Of a DNA stretch of 64,000 nt, positions 1 to 11,290 are shown piece by piece; position 1 is the stretch's first letter; every line of letters starts with the position of its first letter. The notes beneath the pieces were generated by a model. The model ran no database searches. It was not told where the DNA came from and was given only the letters and a program-made list of their open reading frames with translations. Source of the stretch: Canna indica (lineage: Eukaryota; Streptophyta; Magnoliopsida; Zingiberales; Cannaceae); the NCBI GenBank assembly GCA_034359265.1, contig CP136890.1, positions 84,717,501-84,781,500 on the forward strand, in the 5' to 3' direction. The position numbers and the translations under genes were made by a program.

Positions 1-955
1 TTAAGAACATGACAAACACAACGAACATGAATTAATTCACCTTCTAATACTGATTTAAATAATTATATAAGGGGAGAGATAGCAGCATCATTATTACTAG
101 CATTATCAAAATTAATCAAAAAAAATTATCATTTATATTATAAAAAGATGTTACAAATCTAATAGCAGAAAAAATGGCAACATAAGTGTGTGAATATTCA
201 AAAATTTTAAAACTAATTATTCTTTTTTACAAAATAAAATTTTCATCAATCCAATGTGCAGTAATACAAATGTAAATATTAGTAGTACGTTGACTAGACC
301 AAACATCAGATGTTAAAAAAAAATTGATTTATTATTTTAAAAACTAGTCATTATATTTTCTCTATATGTAAAAAATAATTTTAAAGCATCACTTTTCATT
401 GTATTTCGAGTAATTTTTTTATATTTTGGTTGTAAAGTATTTTGAATCCAACTAAAAAATCTTGGTTGATCAACAAAACTAAAAGGAGATTCACTTTGAA
501 CAATTAATTTTGCAGGTTCTCGACGTTGAAAATCATGATCATACGAAAAAACTGTTAAACCAGAAGAAGATAAATTAAGAATTTATTGAGCTTGTGTAAC
601 CTTAGTGTCATGACCCTTTGCATGACGTAATAAATATATGACCAGTTCCTCCAGTTATTGAAGCCGAAAGAATTTTTTGATATTTTTTGCACCGGGCTTT
701 TGTTATGGTGCCATCAGGTTCAATAATTTTCTCAAAATATTCTCAAACCATACTTTTTTTTCTACCTGATGGACATAAATTAATAGATGGACTTATCTCT
801 ATGTTTTGATTTTGTTGAGTAGTAGGAGTGGTAGGAGTAGCAGGAGACATTTCTTCTAAATATTTGATCCAGTTTGTGGAGTATAACCTGAAAAATCTCC
901 GTCCGCCATTAGTAAATATTAAAAATATAAAAAGTATAAATATTATACTAATCAA
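1..955 (-). pseudogene. hAT transposase with BED-type zinc finger, decayed and partial
   Basis: The minus-strand frame begins near 955. It contains a BED-finger-like stretch (EKIIEPDGTITKARCKKY, with a later His and Cys) followed by the block found after the finger in ricesleeper-like hAT transposases (AKLIVQSESPFSFVDQP, then LQPKYKKITRNTMKSD). In-frame stops occur near 600 and 345, and one expected finger cysteine reads as Tyr. At least one frame change is needed near 745 to join the first ORF to the finger. The catalytic and dimerisation domains would lie left of the window. I read it as a dead copy of a cut-and-paste transposase. Confidence 0.65.
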
Positions 956-1167
956 TGAAACAAATTGAAGAGATTAAATTTTTTTAACAATAATCTTGAA
1001 TCTTTGGCTTCTTGATGAGCTTAAAATGTTGTTGATCGTTGAGAGTAAGAGAGTTGAGAAATGAGAGTTGAGAGTTGAGGATAGAGAGAAAGAGTTGAAG
1101 ATGAAGATAGAAAAAATAAAGAAGGGGAGGGGGTATTTATAGATTTTTTTTTTAATTATAAAAAATA

Positions 1168-1559
1168 TTCGGCCCGAGCCAAGTCTGGCTTGGGCCGACC
1201 TACGTCTAGTGCGCGCCAGATCCAGGGTCTGGCAAAGCTGACGTAGGCCTGGCAGCGCCGACGTAGGCCTAGCGCGCACTAGGCCTAGGTGGCCAGACGT
1301 CTGGCGCGCGCCAGACGTAGGTCGGCGTTGCCAGACCCTGGTCTGGCAGCGCCGACCTAGGCCTGGTGCACGCCAGGCCTCCCGTGCTCGCCCCACGTGC
1401 TGTGCTCGCCCCGCGTGCTGTGTTCGCCCCGCGTGCTGTGCTCGGGCTAGCACGGTGCGCGGGCCGTGCTCGGCCCGCGTGCCTAGCATGGCCCGTGTGC
1501 CCAGAAGGCGAGCCCGGCCCGTGCCGCCCATGGGCTGGCCCAGCCCGTTGCCACCTCTA
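1168..1559. repeat. GC-rich subterminal repeat block of the hAT element
   Basis: This block is very GC-rich against an AT-rich background. It holds short direct and inverted motifs built on GGTCTGGCAGCGCCGACCTA and its complement (about 1200-1370), then tandem CTCGCCCCGCGTGCTGTG units (about 1388-1445). Open frames on both strands here are by-products of composition. Subterminal repeats like these are usual binding sites for hAT transposases, so I assign the block to the flanking element. Confidence 0.55.
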
Positions 1560-2107
1560 CCTGAGATACAATGCATGTATGCACAAGACATGCTGACTAT
1601 CCCAGAGCTGGAAAATTTCGATCACACTGATATATGAAATGCCATTGATTTGGTATGTAATTTTTATATTATTCATTTTATGCGCAACCAAATAAAGGAT
1701 ACGGGTGTTTCTTCCCCAGAATGAGTTGGTTAAATATTAATTCATGAAAAAATGACTTACAGTGCCGGTAATGCTTGGAATTCTCATTACTGCGCATTGA
1801 ATTTTATAAATATACTATTTTCTTGCTCGTGATCTATTGGATAAGATGTCATTTTCTAATTATTAATCTTAAAGATTGAACTGTCTTGGTTAAATGTGTT
1901 TCGTTTTAATAGTCATTTGGTAATAGACTAAAAAATCACAAGATTTGCAAAAAATTTACATTATACTCGTGTTTTCAAATTTAGCCTAGAAATGCACAAC
2001 ATTTACTTCCATTTATGTCATCTACCAAATCGTCACGCACCGTCTCAACTTAGCTGACGTGGAGGAAAACAGTGCTTGCATGGCTGACAGCTTCATACGT
2101 GGTTGAT

Positions 2108-2108
<1 letters not shown>
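1560..2108. other. intergenic, no gene seen
   Basis: AT-rich spacer with no sustained coding frame, RNA gene or clear repeat that I can support. It separates the hAT terminus from the microsatellite block. Confidence 0.5.
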
Positions 2109-2155
<47 letters not shown>

Positions 2156-2280
2156 TTTCTTCCTCCCAACTGCTGTCACTTTTTTCCTATTTCTTCTTCT
2201 TCTTCTTCTCCTCCTCCTCCATCCCAAATATCTGCTGCTCCTATCGCCACGTCCATCTCCTCCACTTGCTCCCTCCAACG

Positions 2281-2321
<41 letters not shown>

Positions 2322-2560
2322 TACTACTACTTCTTCTTCTACTACTTTTTTCTTCTTCTCCTCCTCCTCCTCCTCCATCATCCCAAAGATCTATTGCTCC
2401 TACCGCCACGTCCATCTCCTCCACTTGCTCCCTCTCACTTCTTCTTCTTCTTCTTCTCCTCCACTTTTTCTTCTCTCCTCCATCCCAAATATCTGCTGCT
2501 CCTCCTCCTCCATCCCAAAGATCTGCTGCTCCTACCGCCACATCCATCTCCTCCACTTGC
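2109..2560. repeat. compound microsatellite: (CT)n, (TTC)n, (CTA)n within a three-fold repeat
   Basis: A pure CT run (about 2109-2152) is followed by TTC/TCC tracts and a CTA run (2280-2320). Embedded in these is a unit of about 50 bp (a block starting ATCCCAAATATCTGCTGCTC and ending in a CTCCACTTGCTCC-type tail). It appears three times, near 2222, 2381 and 2483, with a partial extra copy near 2510. All frames through it give low-complexity peptides and are not credible proteins. Confidence 0.85.
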
Positions 2561-2589
2561 TCTCTCTTGGGAGGAAAAGAAGTGGTATT

Positions 2590-3075
2590 AGATGGAGATG
2601 GAGATGGATAGACACTCGCCGCCGCTGATGACGCAGCTCCAGGGCATCGCCATCATCTCGCTCCCCCCTCCCGACAACCCCTCCAATGGTGCAACCACCT
2701 GTGCGGTCCGGGACGTGTGGAGGCAGTGAAGCTCGACAGCAAGGCGGAGTTCTACCGGGACATATATGGCGCTCTCCTAGTGCGGACAGTGGGATGCGCC
2801 TCTTGCTAGGGGACGAGTGGGTGGCGCGGCACAGGCCTAAGGCGTCGTAGCCGCTCTGTTTGAGCCAGATGGAGTAGGAGGTGCAAGAACCTCCGACGTT
2901 GGCGTTGGCATAGACGTGGCGAAGGGACAATGTCTCATCGGTGTCGGAGCCCGCGGGGGAGGTCAGACCGTTGGAGGAGGGTCGACGGGTGGTCGCCGAC
3001 GGCCGGGAGGGCCTTCCGGCATGGATCCGAGAAGAGGAGGTGAGCGGGTGAGCGGGCGTCAAGGGTAGGGAGACG
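2590..3075. other. GC-rich block, possible decayed exon, unidentified
   Basis: About 480 bp of GC-rich sequence right after the microsatellite. The + strand offers an ATG near 2593 with about 40 codons before a stop. The - strand has a 176-codon frame rich in Pro, Ser and Arg that matches no family I recognise. The composition suggests former coding or promoter sequence, but no motif supports a product. Confidence 0.3.
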
Positions 3076-3106
3076 AGTGGAGAAGTTATTTTAGATATTT
3101 ATAAAT

Positions 3107-3437
3107 TAATTAATGGGTTATTAGATGAAAATGATCTCAACTTTCACAAATTTCTCAATTTTGGTCAATCCTTTGATTGGTCTCAATTGTATATAAGAAG
3201 TTTAACATTGGTTCCAATAATAGCCCCTCGTCAGTTAGTCGTGATGTTGCTGTTAACTTGTTGACGTGGCGATCCGTAAATAATTTTTAAATATCGTCAC
3301 GTTAGAAGGGATCCACGTAGATTTAAGGGTTATTAGACGAAAATGGCCCCAACTTTCATGAATTTCTCAATTTTGGTCAATTCTTGAATTGATCTCAATT
3401 GTATATAAGAAGTTTAACATTGGTTCCAATAATGACC
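3107..3437. repeat. direct repeat of about 110 bp, two copies
   Basis: Two near-identical blocks, about 3116-3227 and 3327-3437, each run from GGGTTATTAGA through CAATTTTGGTCAAT and TTGTATATAAGAAGTTTAAC to TTGGTTCCAATAAT. They are about 100 bp apart. The wording resembles the arms of common plant foldback MITEs, but both copies here point the same way. Confidence 0.7.
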
Positions 3438-3719
3438 TCATATATATGTACCATCAAACACCACACTACACACTAATATATATGTATCATCAATCACCAC
3501 GTACACTGCACACTGATATATATTAGCAGTATCAAAAAGAAAAAGAACACTTCAGTCTAATAACATCAAATACACCATCAAAAATACAACACTATACTGA
3601 AACATCAAATACACCAGTTTTAAAAATACCATCAAATACTATCAAACACCATAAAATGAAGTATCTTTTGAAACTGATATATCATACTAATAAAATCATA
3701 CTATCAAACACCACACTGA

Positions 3720-5102
3720 TACCAGATTCGACTTGGGTGCACTAGTTTTGGGCTCAACAGTAAACTAAAAACAAAATCCTAATTTTGGCAAATGGAAATT
3801 TTAATTGTATAATTAAAATTCAATGGGCAGCATAATTTGTTAAGAGCCAATAAATTAAATTATATGCATGAAATAAAACCTCATGGGTTTATGATATTAC
3901 GGGTCTAGGAGTTGGGATCAGGCATTGAGTGTTGCGGTGTTTCCCAATAAAGACATCCCTAAGACACCGTATGAGACACTTGACTTAGGTCTCGTTAGCG
4001 CCATATCGTTTATGAATGGCAGAGAGGCTCGGATAGGAGCCGAATTGCGGGCTTGGCCCGGAAGGTTGGATGGTTAATTCCCAACATGTGTTTAAGGAAC
4101 AAGTTCGGATAGGCGAATCCCGATTGTTCCTACGTTTCTTGTGGAACAAGTTCAGACGGGCAAATCCCGCTGTTCCGGAGTTTCTATATTTTAAGGAATA
4201 AGTTCTGATGGGTGAATCTCGATTATTCCTGCGCTATCTTTAAGGAACAAGTTCGGATGGGCGAATCTCGATTGTTCCTGCGTTTCTCGCGGAACAAGTT
4301 CGGACAAGCAAATCTCGATTGTTCCCGAGTTGCTTTATTTAAGGAATAAGTTCGGATTGGCGAATCCCGATTATTCCTGCGCTTTATCTAAGGGTTCTAT
4401 TATAGGATAAGCTCTGATGGGCCAATCTTGATTATCCTCATCATAACCCTTGAGTATGATGTGTTGTTTTAGGGCACGAGTAGGTTGAGGCCTGTTGTAC
4501 TTCACTATTAAGTGAATTGGTTTGCCTTTGGGCATGTGATGGCCAGTGGCCTGTTAGCTAGTCATACCACTTGATGCATTACCCATGTATGAGACAAGGG
4601 CATTTTTATTCTGTTATCTATGTGGTTGATTTTTATGGTGGGGTTGGTAGAACCGCTCACTGAGTTCTTTTGAACTCACCAGTTGTTTCTTTTTATTTTT
4701 TTTGCAGAGCCTAACCAGTGAGGTGGGCTGGAGGGCAGAGAAGTCGCATTGATCTCATAGCAATTCTAGTTAAGGGTCGTAGTCGAGTCTTTGATAGTTT
4801 GTCATGCACTTGTAGTTTGGTATTTTTGAACTGTAGTCCCTTGGGGACATTCATATCTTATTTTCAGACTTCATTTGCTAAGAACAAATTATTGAACTTT
4901 GATTTATTTATTTTCGCACTTTAAATACTTTGTTAAAAGACTTTACTTCTCAAATGAAAATCTGTTTTGTTTTCTCGTTCATAATGAAAAATACTATTCT
5001 TTCGCTATGTTTATTTATGAGTTGACATGTGCATGAGTTGGGCTGCGGGGTATAGGCACGTATACCCTGGACGGTCACGTGATCCTGAGCTGGGGCGTGA
5101 CA
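3720..5102 (-). mobile_element. LTR-retrotransposon LTR fragment (same family as 26725-29391)
   Basis: Read on the minus strand, this begins at 5102 with TGTCACGCCCCAGCTCAGGA, the same start as the complete LTR at 26725. It follows that sequence through the ACTCAGTGAGCGGTTCTACC motif and the repeated GAACAAGTTCGGA/GGGATTCG units (about 4080-4440). Similarity fades near 3720, so the 3' part of the LTR is missing. No internal gag or pol is visible alongside it. Confidence 0.6.
4080..4440. repeat. tandem units of about 42-55 bp inside the LTR
   Basis: At least six imperfect copies of a unit carrying AAGGAACAAGTTCGGATGGG then CGAATCCCGATTGTTCC. The matching units occur on the opposite strand at about 27350-27600 in the second LTR, so they belong to the element. 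Confidence 0.7.
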
Positions 5103-7090
5103 TAAGTCGATCACCAACATCTAAATATGACGATCCATTCACCCGGGCCCTTCAACTGGGATGACCAACTAGTTTTCGACGCCCAACCGGGTTGGGAATA
5201 TCCCATCCAACCAAATCAACTCGGGTCTAACGTCAGCGTGGCTCACTGACGCAATCTCAAGACCCCTGCCACTCGGGTCTAACACCAACGTGGCTCACTG
5301 ATGCAATCTCAAGACTCGTCAATCACTCGTTAAGTCGGGCAATAGCTGTACCAGCTAGAGACGCTTCTCAGCTCAGTCATCTCAATCACAATACAAATAA
5401 TCTCACTACACAGTGCACACAAATACTCCACTTAGCTAACATCATCATTCACATGCATGCGCCCAACCCAGTCCTTCCTTGGGCATTAACATCTTGTTTC
5501 ACATTTATTGCACACATGAGAATATTATACTGTAATATATACCACTATTGCACATACTAGATTATTCTATCTCAAATATCCATCCCTATCATGAGAATAT
5601 AATTTTTTATACCTACTTCGAGTACTTCCAACATTTACATGACACTTACAACATATATATTAACAATTACATCATATAATAATCAATTCCAGCATATAAT
5701 TGATAAATACAACATCTACTTGATAAATACAGCTTGTAATTGATAAATACAACGTATAAAAATCAATTCCAGCAATTGCAATTAATTCCAACACCTCAAG
5801 ATAAATACAACATAAATACTAAATATTCCAGCATGTATTTATACACTATTTGAACATGTATAAATCCTATTCCAACAGGTATAAATCCTTAAACAACATG
5901 CATCTAAAGCAAACATAAATTCTAACTCACGAATTCTCATCACAACCAAGCAATCCTACTAAATTATGATTTGTGCTAAAAGCCGAGCTTCGAGTTTCCC
6001 CACTCGGGCGACCCTAGTGATTTGGAACAATCCTAGGGTAGTCGGCCTTACACCCTACCATTAATAGTCAATAATTGCACATAATTTCATGAATTTAAAT
6101 CTACTTATAGTCTTTCCAAAATTGGGAATTTAACCTATCTAGAGTTTTCTCTACCTTCCCTTTTCATTCGATCGACCCTTGCCATAGGGAGGAACCCCAA
6201 GTGGTTAGCCCAAAGAAATTAGAGAAACAAGGCCAACATCCGACGCACCATACACATAATCTATCCGTGGTTAAACACACACGAGATGCCATTTAATCAT
6301 GAATGAAATCAAATAAATTGAAGAAAATTTCGGCATGACCTATCCCCAATTTCCACATGGTCGGCCGGCTCCTAAACATCAAGAAAACCAAACATCCACC
6401 AAAGAAACATGAAATCTATCATAGCATACAAATCCACGCATCAAGAACACATCCAAATCGGAAGGAAAGCACAAGAAAAATCTCAATTCCACGTCTCAAC
6501 ACATGGTTCGGCCATAGGGCTTCACCCTACACAACAAGGCTCAACCACTCACCGGAGGAGGAATTTGGAAATGAAGACGGTCCTCCGCGCTCCCGCGTCA
6601 ATGAAGTCCGGGTGCGCCGCCAAGTTCCAAGTCCTCCCACGCCTTCTCCTTCCCTTTCGTGTATCCCAAAATCTAACCGTCCAAATCATATCTCCACTGT
6701 TCCAATCAAGAAGCAAGGGGTCTCGGACATACCCCCCAAATTTCAGTCCGATCGGACCAGGACTGTGTCCAGATCTCTCGATTGGGTGAAACTCGACGTA
6801 GCTGAAATTTGGAGAATAAAACCAAGAACAAGGCTTCGGTATTTTCATCACAGTGACAGATCCGACCGTCAAAACTCAATCTCCACCGATCCAAATGTAA
6901 ATCATGAAATCTATAACTTATTGTCAAAATTTCAATACGATCCGACCACGGACGCTCCTTCGATCGCTAAGCTTGATGATGTCTGACGTTGCAGGAGCAG
7001 TTTGCCGAGGTTTTCCATCCTCCCTCTCCATGTTCGCTCAACTTTGTACATGTTTAATGAATTTGGATCTTATATGTTCCCATCATTCTT
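5103..7090. other. repeat-like intergenic sequence without a supported gene
   Basis: It contains short direct repeats (an ACTCGGGTCTAACxxCAACGTGGCTCACTGA block twice, about 5220-5310, and GATAAATACAACAT-type units about 5640-5830). The 209-codon + strand frame from 6357 is basic and low in recognisable motifs. I take the region to be old LTR-type repeat sequence, but no terminal structure could be fixed. Confidence 0.35.
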
Positions 7091-7099
7091 TCCTCATAG

Positions 7100-7853
7100 T
7101 ACACTGATGATATTGTCATGATACAAGATAACACTTCAGTATTGATTCGTCGAGTTCTGGGGCCACCAAGGAAGCCTATTGTTATCAGAAGGTACTAACT
7201 CAGCCTTTAATCTTTGACTGTTTCACACCAAATTCATAATACCATATTTAACGCTTAGGGATTACATTAACAGTCTATTGGTGTCAGCATCGAGCACTTG
7301 TTCAAATAACTCGAGCTCAGTAACAGGTAAGGCATTTATATATGAGAAAATGCTGCATTATTGTTTACTAGTCATATATAATATATATCTAATTGTTTTC
7401 ACACCAGATATTGGATCTGCAAACCATGGACAACCTAGTCTATCTCCCTCATCTAGTTCTGATGCTTATGTGAATAAATTGAAGGCGATACCAAAACCAG
7501 CGTGTACAAAGAAATCAAATGTTCCTTTTAAGCAGGGTGTCAAGAGAAAAAATAACTCAGGAAGATCAAGGTAATAAAGCTATGTCTACCTTATGACTTC
7601 CATTTGGTAGAGGAGAAATTATAAAAATCTTAATTTCTGATCATTTTCTCTCTAATTTAATGTCTTATTTTCATGATTCTATTTGATAATTTTTCTGCAG
7701 GTGAGAAAAAAAGAAAGAGAGAATATGTTATATCTCCTGATCGGCGATCTCTAAGCCAACAAGATTGTGAGCTCATGTCAGACCTAACTTCATCTCAAAA
7801 GCTAATTCATAGGAGGAGGATTACTCAATCTATTTAAAGACTATCTAGATCAT
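7100..7853 (+). pseudogene. DWNN-domain (PQT3/RBBP6-like E3 ligase) gene fragment, spliced
   Basis: Candidate exons are 7100-7191, 7274-7326, 7408-7570 and 7701 to about 7837, with GT/AG borders (CATAG before 7100, GTACTA after 7191, GTAAGG after 7326, CACCAG before 7408, CTGCAG before 7701). The first exon translates as YTDDIVMIQDNTSVLIRRVL, the C-terminal strand region of a DWNN ubiquitin-like fold. Its usual form is an acidic patch, then NTSVLIRRVPGRPR. Codon phase is preserved across the first three exons. The fourth falls one base out of frame and meets a TGA. The start of the DWNN domain, the CCHC knuckle and the RING/U-box of full-length PQT3-type ligases are not seen. The later exons are Ser/Lys-rich and not recognisable. 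A truncated duplicate is most likely. Confidence 0.55.
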
Positions 7854-8665
7854 AACCTTAGTCAACGTGGGACTTTAACAATATACGTTGGAATCGACGG
7901 TCCGTAAGAAGGAGGTGAAGGCATTTGGGAAGTGGCAGAGAAAAAGGAGACAACAAAGATACTGATGATTCTTAATTCTTAACTGGATAAGTCCTGTGGA
8001 TCTCGTAATCCTAATTTGATAGAGTTGATTTGTTAATTAATTGAAAGAATCTGTTGTGATTAAGGAAGTAGTGAAACAAAGTGGTGATGTTGATTGACCT
8101 TTTCCAATCCATGAAACAGGACAGCTCCAAAAATGAATGATGTCACTTTTTGGTAATGATGTTTTCAGTATGATTTACTCCACATTAATCAGCTCAATGT
8201 TCTTAGCTAAGAATGCACAAGAATCTTCATGAATTCAATAGTTTTGAACATAAAATATTAGAAAAGAAAAAAAAAAAACTTTTGAGTAAATATATTTTAA
8301 AATGAATTCCTTCCACTTTTGAGTAACTATATTTTAAATTTTTTATTAAATTATATTATGGTTGGTAACTTTATTTTTTTTAAAAAGATAAATAGATGGA
8401 TAATTATTTGATAAATTTGCCAAGTATATTTAGCAAGTAAATATGTGTATAATTATTTGATTCTTGTATGTATTAGCTTTCACAATTTTTTTTGGAGCTC
8501 GAACTGACAAATAGGTACAAATTATTTTTTCTAACAATTTATAGATTTGTTTCTTTTAATATTGATATAACTAGATTTACCTTATGTAATGATTTTTTCT
8601 CTCCTCAATTTTTGCAATGTCTGCTTTCATTCTTTCATGGCTTCATTGTTGATTTTTTTTTAAAA
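7854..8665. other. intergenic, no gene seen
   Basis: AT-rich DNA after the DWNN fragment. Nothing in either strand's frames resembles a domain. Confidence 0.5.
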
Positions 8666-8974
8666 TCACCCGGGGGTCACCCCCCACTCACGGGCTGGGT
8701 GAAAGGAGCATTGGGCCCTGGCATTGCATCCTTTGCCAGCAACGCGAGCAGGAGTATATTCTTCAAATTGAACTTTATTAAATGAAACAGTATCGGAAGG
8801 AGTCATAAGGTGTACATTTGGAAAAATACAAGTAGGACTTAAACCTCCCAACAGAGGAGGGAAGGACATTATGTGATCATCACAATCATTAAAATCTTTA
8901 GTATCAGTAACCTCATGAGCAGGGGAGTACGCAGGATTTTGAAAATGATGAACGTAGAAAAAATTAAAATTCAA
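8666..8974 (-). CDS. unidentified 102-codon ORF, probably repeat-derived
   Basis: This minus-strand frame is open from 8974 to 8666 and has normal-looking, non-repetitive composition (for example NDCDDHIMSFPPLLGGLSP and a Pro/His-rich end at AREWGVTPG). I do not recognise a domain. There is no signal peptide or membrane segment. It lies downstream, on the same strand, of the RNase H fragments at 9.8-11.3 kb and could be retroelement debris or an orphan exon. No promoter is apparent. Confidence 0.25.
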   Translation of the reverse strand: MNFNFFYVHHFQNPAYSPAHEVTDTKDFNDCDDHIMSFPPLLGGLSPTCIFPNVHLMTPSDTVSFNKVQFEEYTPARVAGKGCNARAQCSFHPAREWGVTPG

Positions 8975-9047
8975 CTTAGAATGTTCAGTTATAATTTGGG
9001 GGTGCGAGGGTTTGCCCCTGTGGTACGGTGCAGTATAATTATATAAA

Positions 9048-9335
9048 GGATAAATTACACTGACCTCCCATGAGATTTAGTGAAATTACACTGATCCTCT
9101 CTCTATTTGTCCAGGTTACAATCAACTTTCCTGAGTAATCTTTGAGTAATTCTTTTAGGGGAGGTTTGTATAATATTTTACAAAACTCGGGAGAGATTTG
9201 TGTAATCTTATTTCATAATAGAGGAGGTTTGTGTAATCTTTTACAAAACTCAGAGGGTTATAAGATAAAATTACAAATAGAGAGGAGGTCAGTGTAATTT
9301 CACTAAACCTCATGGGAGGTCAGTGTAATTTACCC
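9048..9335. mobile_element. Mutator-like foldback MITE, 288 bp, 9-bp TSD
   Basis: The two ends are inverted copies: GGATAAATTACACTGACCTC on the left against GGGTAAATTACACTGACCTC on the right. Similarity continues for about 70 bp into both arms. The element is flanked by a perfect 9-bp direct repeat, TTATATAAA, at 9039-9047 and 9336-9344, the duplication length typical of Mutator-like elements. It has no coding capacity. Confidence 0.85.
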
Positions 9336-9789
9336 TTATATAAAAGTACTTTTAACTTAAGATAATCAAAATTGTATAAAAGTACCTTTAACATAAGAAA
9401 AATTGAAGGCTTCTACATATTGTATGCATCTACATCAACAAGCCCTTTCCCCTATTCACTTTACTAGTTCTCATATATATATACCTTATCTTTTCGTTAT
9501 TTGGATTTTTTCTGTACCTTAATTTCTTTCATTATTCTACTGTAGAAGCCAAGGTACAAACAAACCCGATTGAGTACTAGCTGAGTTGATACAAAATTGT
9601 TCCTTTATCATGAGCCACAATATTTGACTTTGTGGGGCCAAAATATTTGATTTTTTTTTTCAAAACATGGGGGAAATGGGGGACAAATGTGCATACGCCC
9701 CTGCCCAGGAGGCTCATCTTGATGGAATACCAGTGCTAAACGGTAGAAGACCTTGCTATGAGAACCACTTTGACCAGGAGAATGGGAAA

Positions 9790-11290
9790 AAAAAATTGAT
9801 GAGATACTTAAGCAGCTTGGGAGACACAAAATGAGTCCGTGGACTTAAAATTTCTAAGTCCTTCCCTGGCTAAGTTGTGAGCCTTACAGGATCTGTTAAT
9901 GTGAAACCAATTAGTATCACCAAGTAAAGCAGCAGAATTTAAAATATCAATAACCAAATTCTTCAGTTTCCAAGGAACCTTGCAAGAATTGTTTAACAGT
10001 TTGATAGCAATGTTGCAATCAAAAGAAAAAAAATTAACATTCCCGAGATTTAGAAAACCTGCTTTCTCAACTGTGAGATAGATGACTCAGAGTTCAACAT
10101 GAAGAGGGGAGTCAGCAAGCTTAAAACTAGAGTCCTCAAAAATCAACAGCTTATCAGGGTTCATTGCCATTATACCAAGAGTTCAGCATGAAGAGGGGAG
10201 TCAGCAAGCTTAAAACTAGAGTCCTCAAAAATCAGCAGCTTATCAGGGTTCATTGCCACTATACCAAGAGTTTAGCATGAAGAGGGGAGTCGGCAAGCTT
10301 AAAACTAGAGTCCTCAAAAATCAACAGCTTATCAGGGTTCATTGCCACTATATATACCAAACCCAACTTGCATACTTTCACAATCCCAGGCAGTATCACG
10401 AAAAATATTAATATGATTTTTGAGAGGAACCACACTAATGAAATCTTAGGAGGGCCAACAGAAGTAGTCTGAACATGAAAGAAGACCATAGAATTGGGAT
10501 CACTATGAGAAAGTAGGATATCATCAAGTGCTCTAAAAACTAAAGTATTAATCCCAACCCCTTTCTTGTTAACTCCATTAATATTGCAACTACAGAATTT
10601 AAGCAAGCAACCAACCAATTGGAATATTCATGAATTGCATAAATGTTATCAAGAGCAAACCAAAAAATCCTATCAATGGCCTTCTCTAGGTCCTTCATGG
10701 TTGATTTGATATGCATTGTTTTTAACCTATTCAAAATCAAAATGTGCGATCACTATGCATTTTGAATATTTAAGATGTTTATCCACATCTTAAAACTAGA
10801 GTCAGCAAGCTTAAAATTAGAATCCTTAAAAATCAGCAGTTTATCATGATTCACTGCCACTATACCAAGCCCAGCTTGCATATTTTCACAATCCCATACA
10901 GTATCACAAAAAATGTTAATATGATTCTTGGGAGGAACCACACTAATGGAATCCTGGGAGGACCAACAGAAGTAGTCTGAACAGAAAAGAAGATCATAAG
11001 ATTGGGATCAAGAAAGTAGGATATCAACAATTGCTCTAAAAACCAAAATATTAATTTCAATCCTTTTCTTGTTAACTCCAATAATATTACAACCGAAAGT
11101 AGTAGAATTTGAGCAAGCAAGCAATCAATTGGAATATCCATGAATTGCATAATGTTATCGAGAGCAAATCAGAAAACCCTATCAATGGCCTTCTCTAAAT
11201 TCCTTCATTGTTGATTTGATATGCATTATTTCTAACATATTCAAAATCAAAACGTGCGATCACTATAGATGCATTTTGAATATTTAATAT
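9790..11290 (-). pseudogene. RNase H (RVT_3-type) retroelement fragments, internally duplicated
   Basis: On the minus strand, 10150-9790 encodes the second half of a retroelement-type RNase H fold. It includes FFSFDCNIAIKLLNNSCKVP, where the third acidic residue is expected, and a FHINRSCKAHNLA end resembling the FxxVxRxxNxxADxLA motif of plant LINE RNase H domains. The first half (IFCDTVWDC, then AGLGIVAVNHDKLLIF) appears at about 10940-10800 and again, with changes, at about 10400-10320. The two regions 10340-10740 and 10850-11275 are copies of one another. No reverse transcriptase is nearby. Confidence 0.5.
10089..10350. repeat. 89-bp tandem repeat, three copies
   Basis: Units start at about 10089, 10178 and 10267, each with AACATGAAGAGGGGAGTC or AGCATGAAGAGGGGAGTC followed by AGCAAGCTTAAAACTAGAGT. 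They differ by a few substitutions and lie inside the RNase H debris. Confidence 0.85.

Larger units (their letters stand above)
1..1559 (-). mobile_element. hAT-superfamily transposon, 5' part, running off the left edge
   Basis: Read on the minus strand, the element starts at about 1559 with TAGAGGTGGCAACGGGCTGG, a form typical of plant hAT terminal inverted repeats (TAGxGGTGGCAA). A GC-rich subterminal block follows, then a short leader, then a decayed hAT transposase reading frame running to base 1. The other end, and so the 8-bp target duplication, lies outside the window; the candidate duplicated bases would be 1560-1567. The family call rests on the terminal sequence plus the BED-finger and hAT motifs of the internal frame. 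Confidence 0.65.

Noticed and set aside
974..1591. 205-codon minus-strand ORF with repeated Arg/Ala/His words
   Set aside because: It is produced by the GC-rich tandem words of the hAT subterminal region and has no domain.
2072..2611. 179- and 162-codon + strand ORFs rich in Leu, Ser or Tyr
   Set aside because: They translate CT, TTC and CTA microsatellites in different frames.
2532..3062. 176-codon minus-strand ORF
   Set aside because: It partly overlaps the microsatellite and has no recognisable domain; composition alone explains its length.
6357..6986. 209-codon + strand ORF
   Set aside because: Basic, motif-free, overlapped by other frames of similar length, and in repeat-like sequence.
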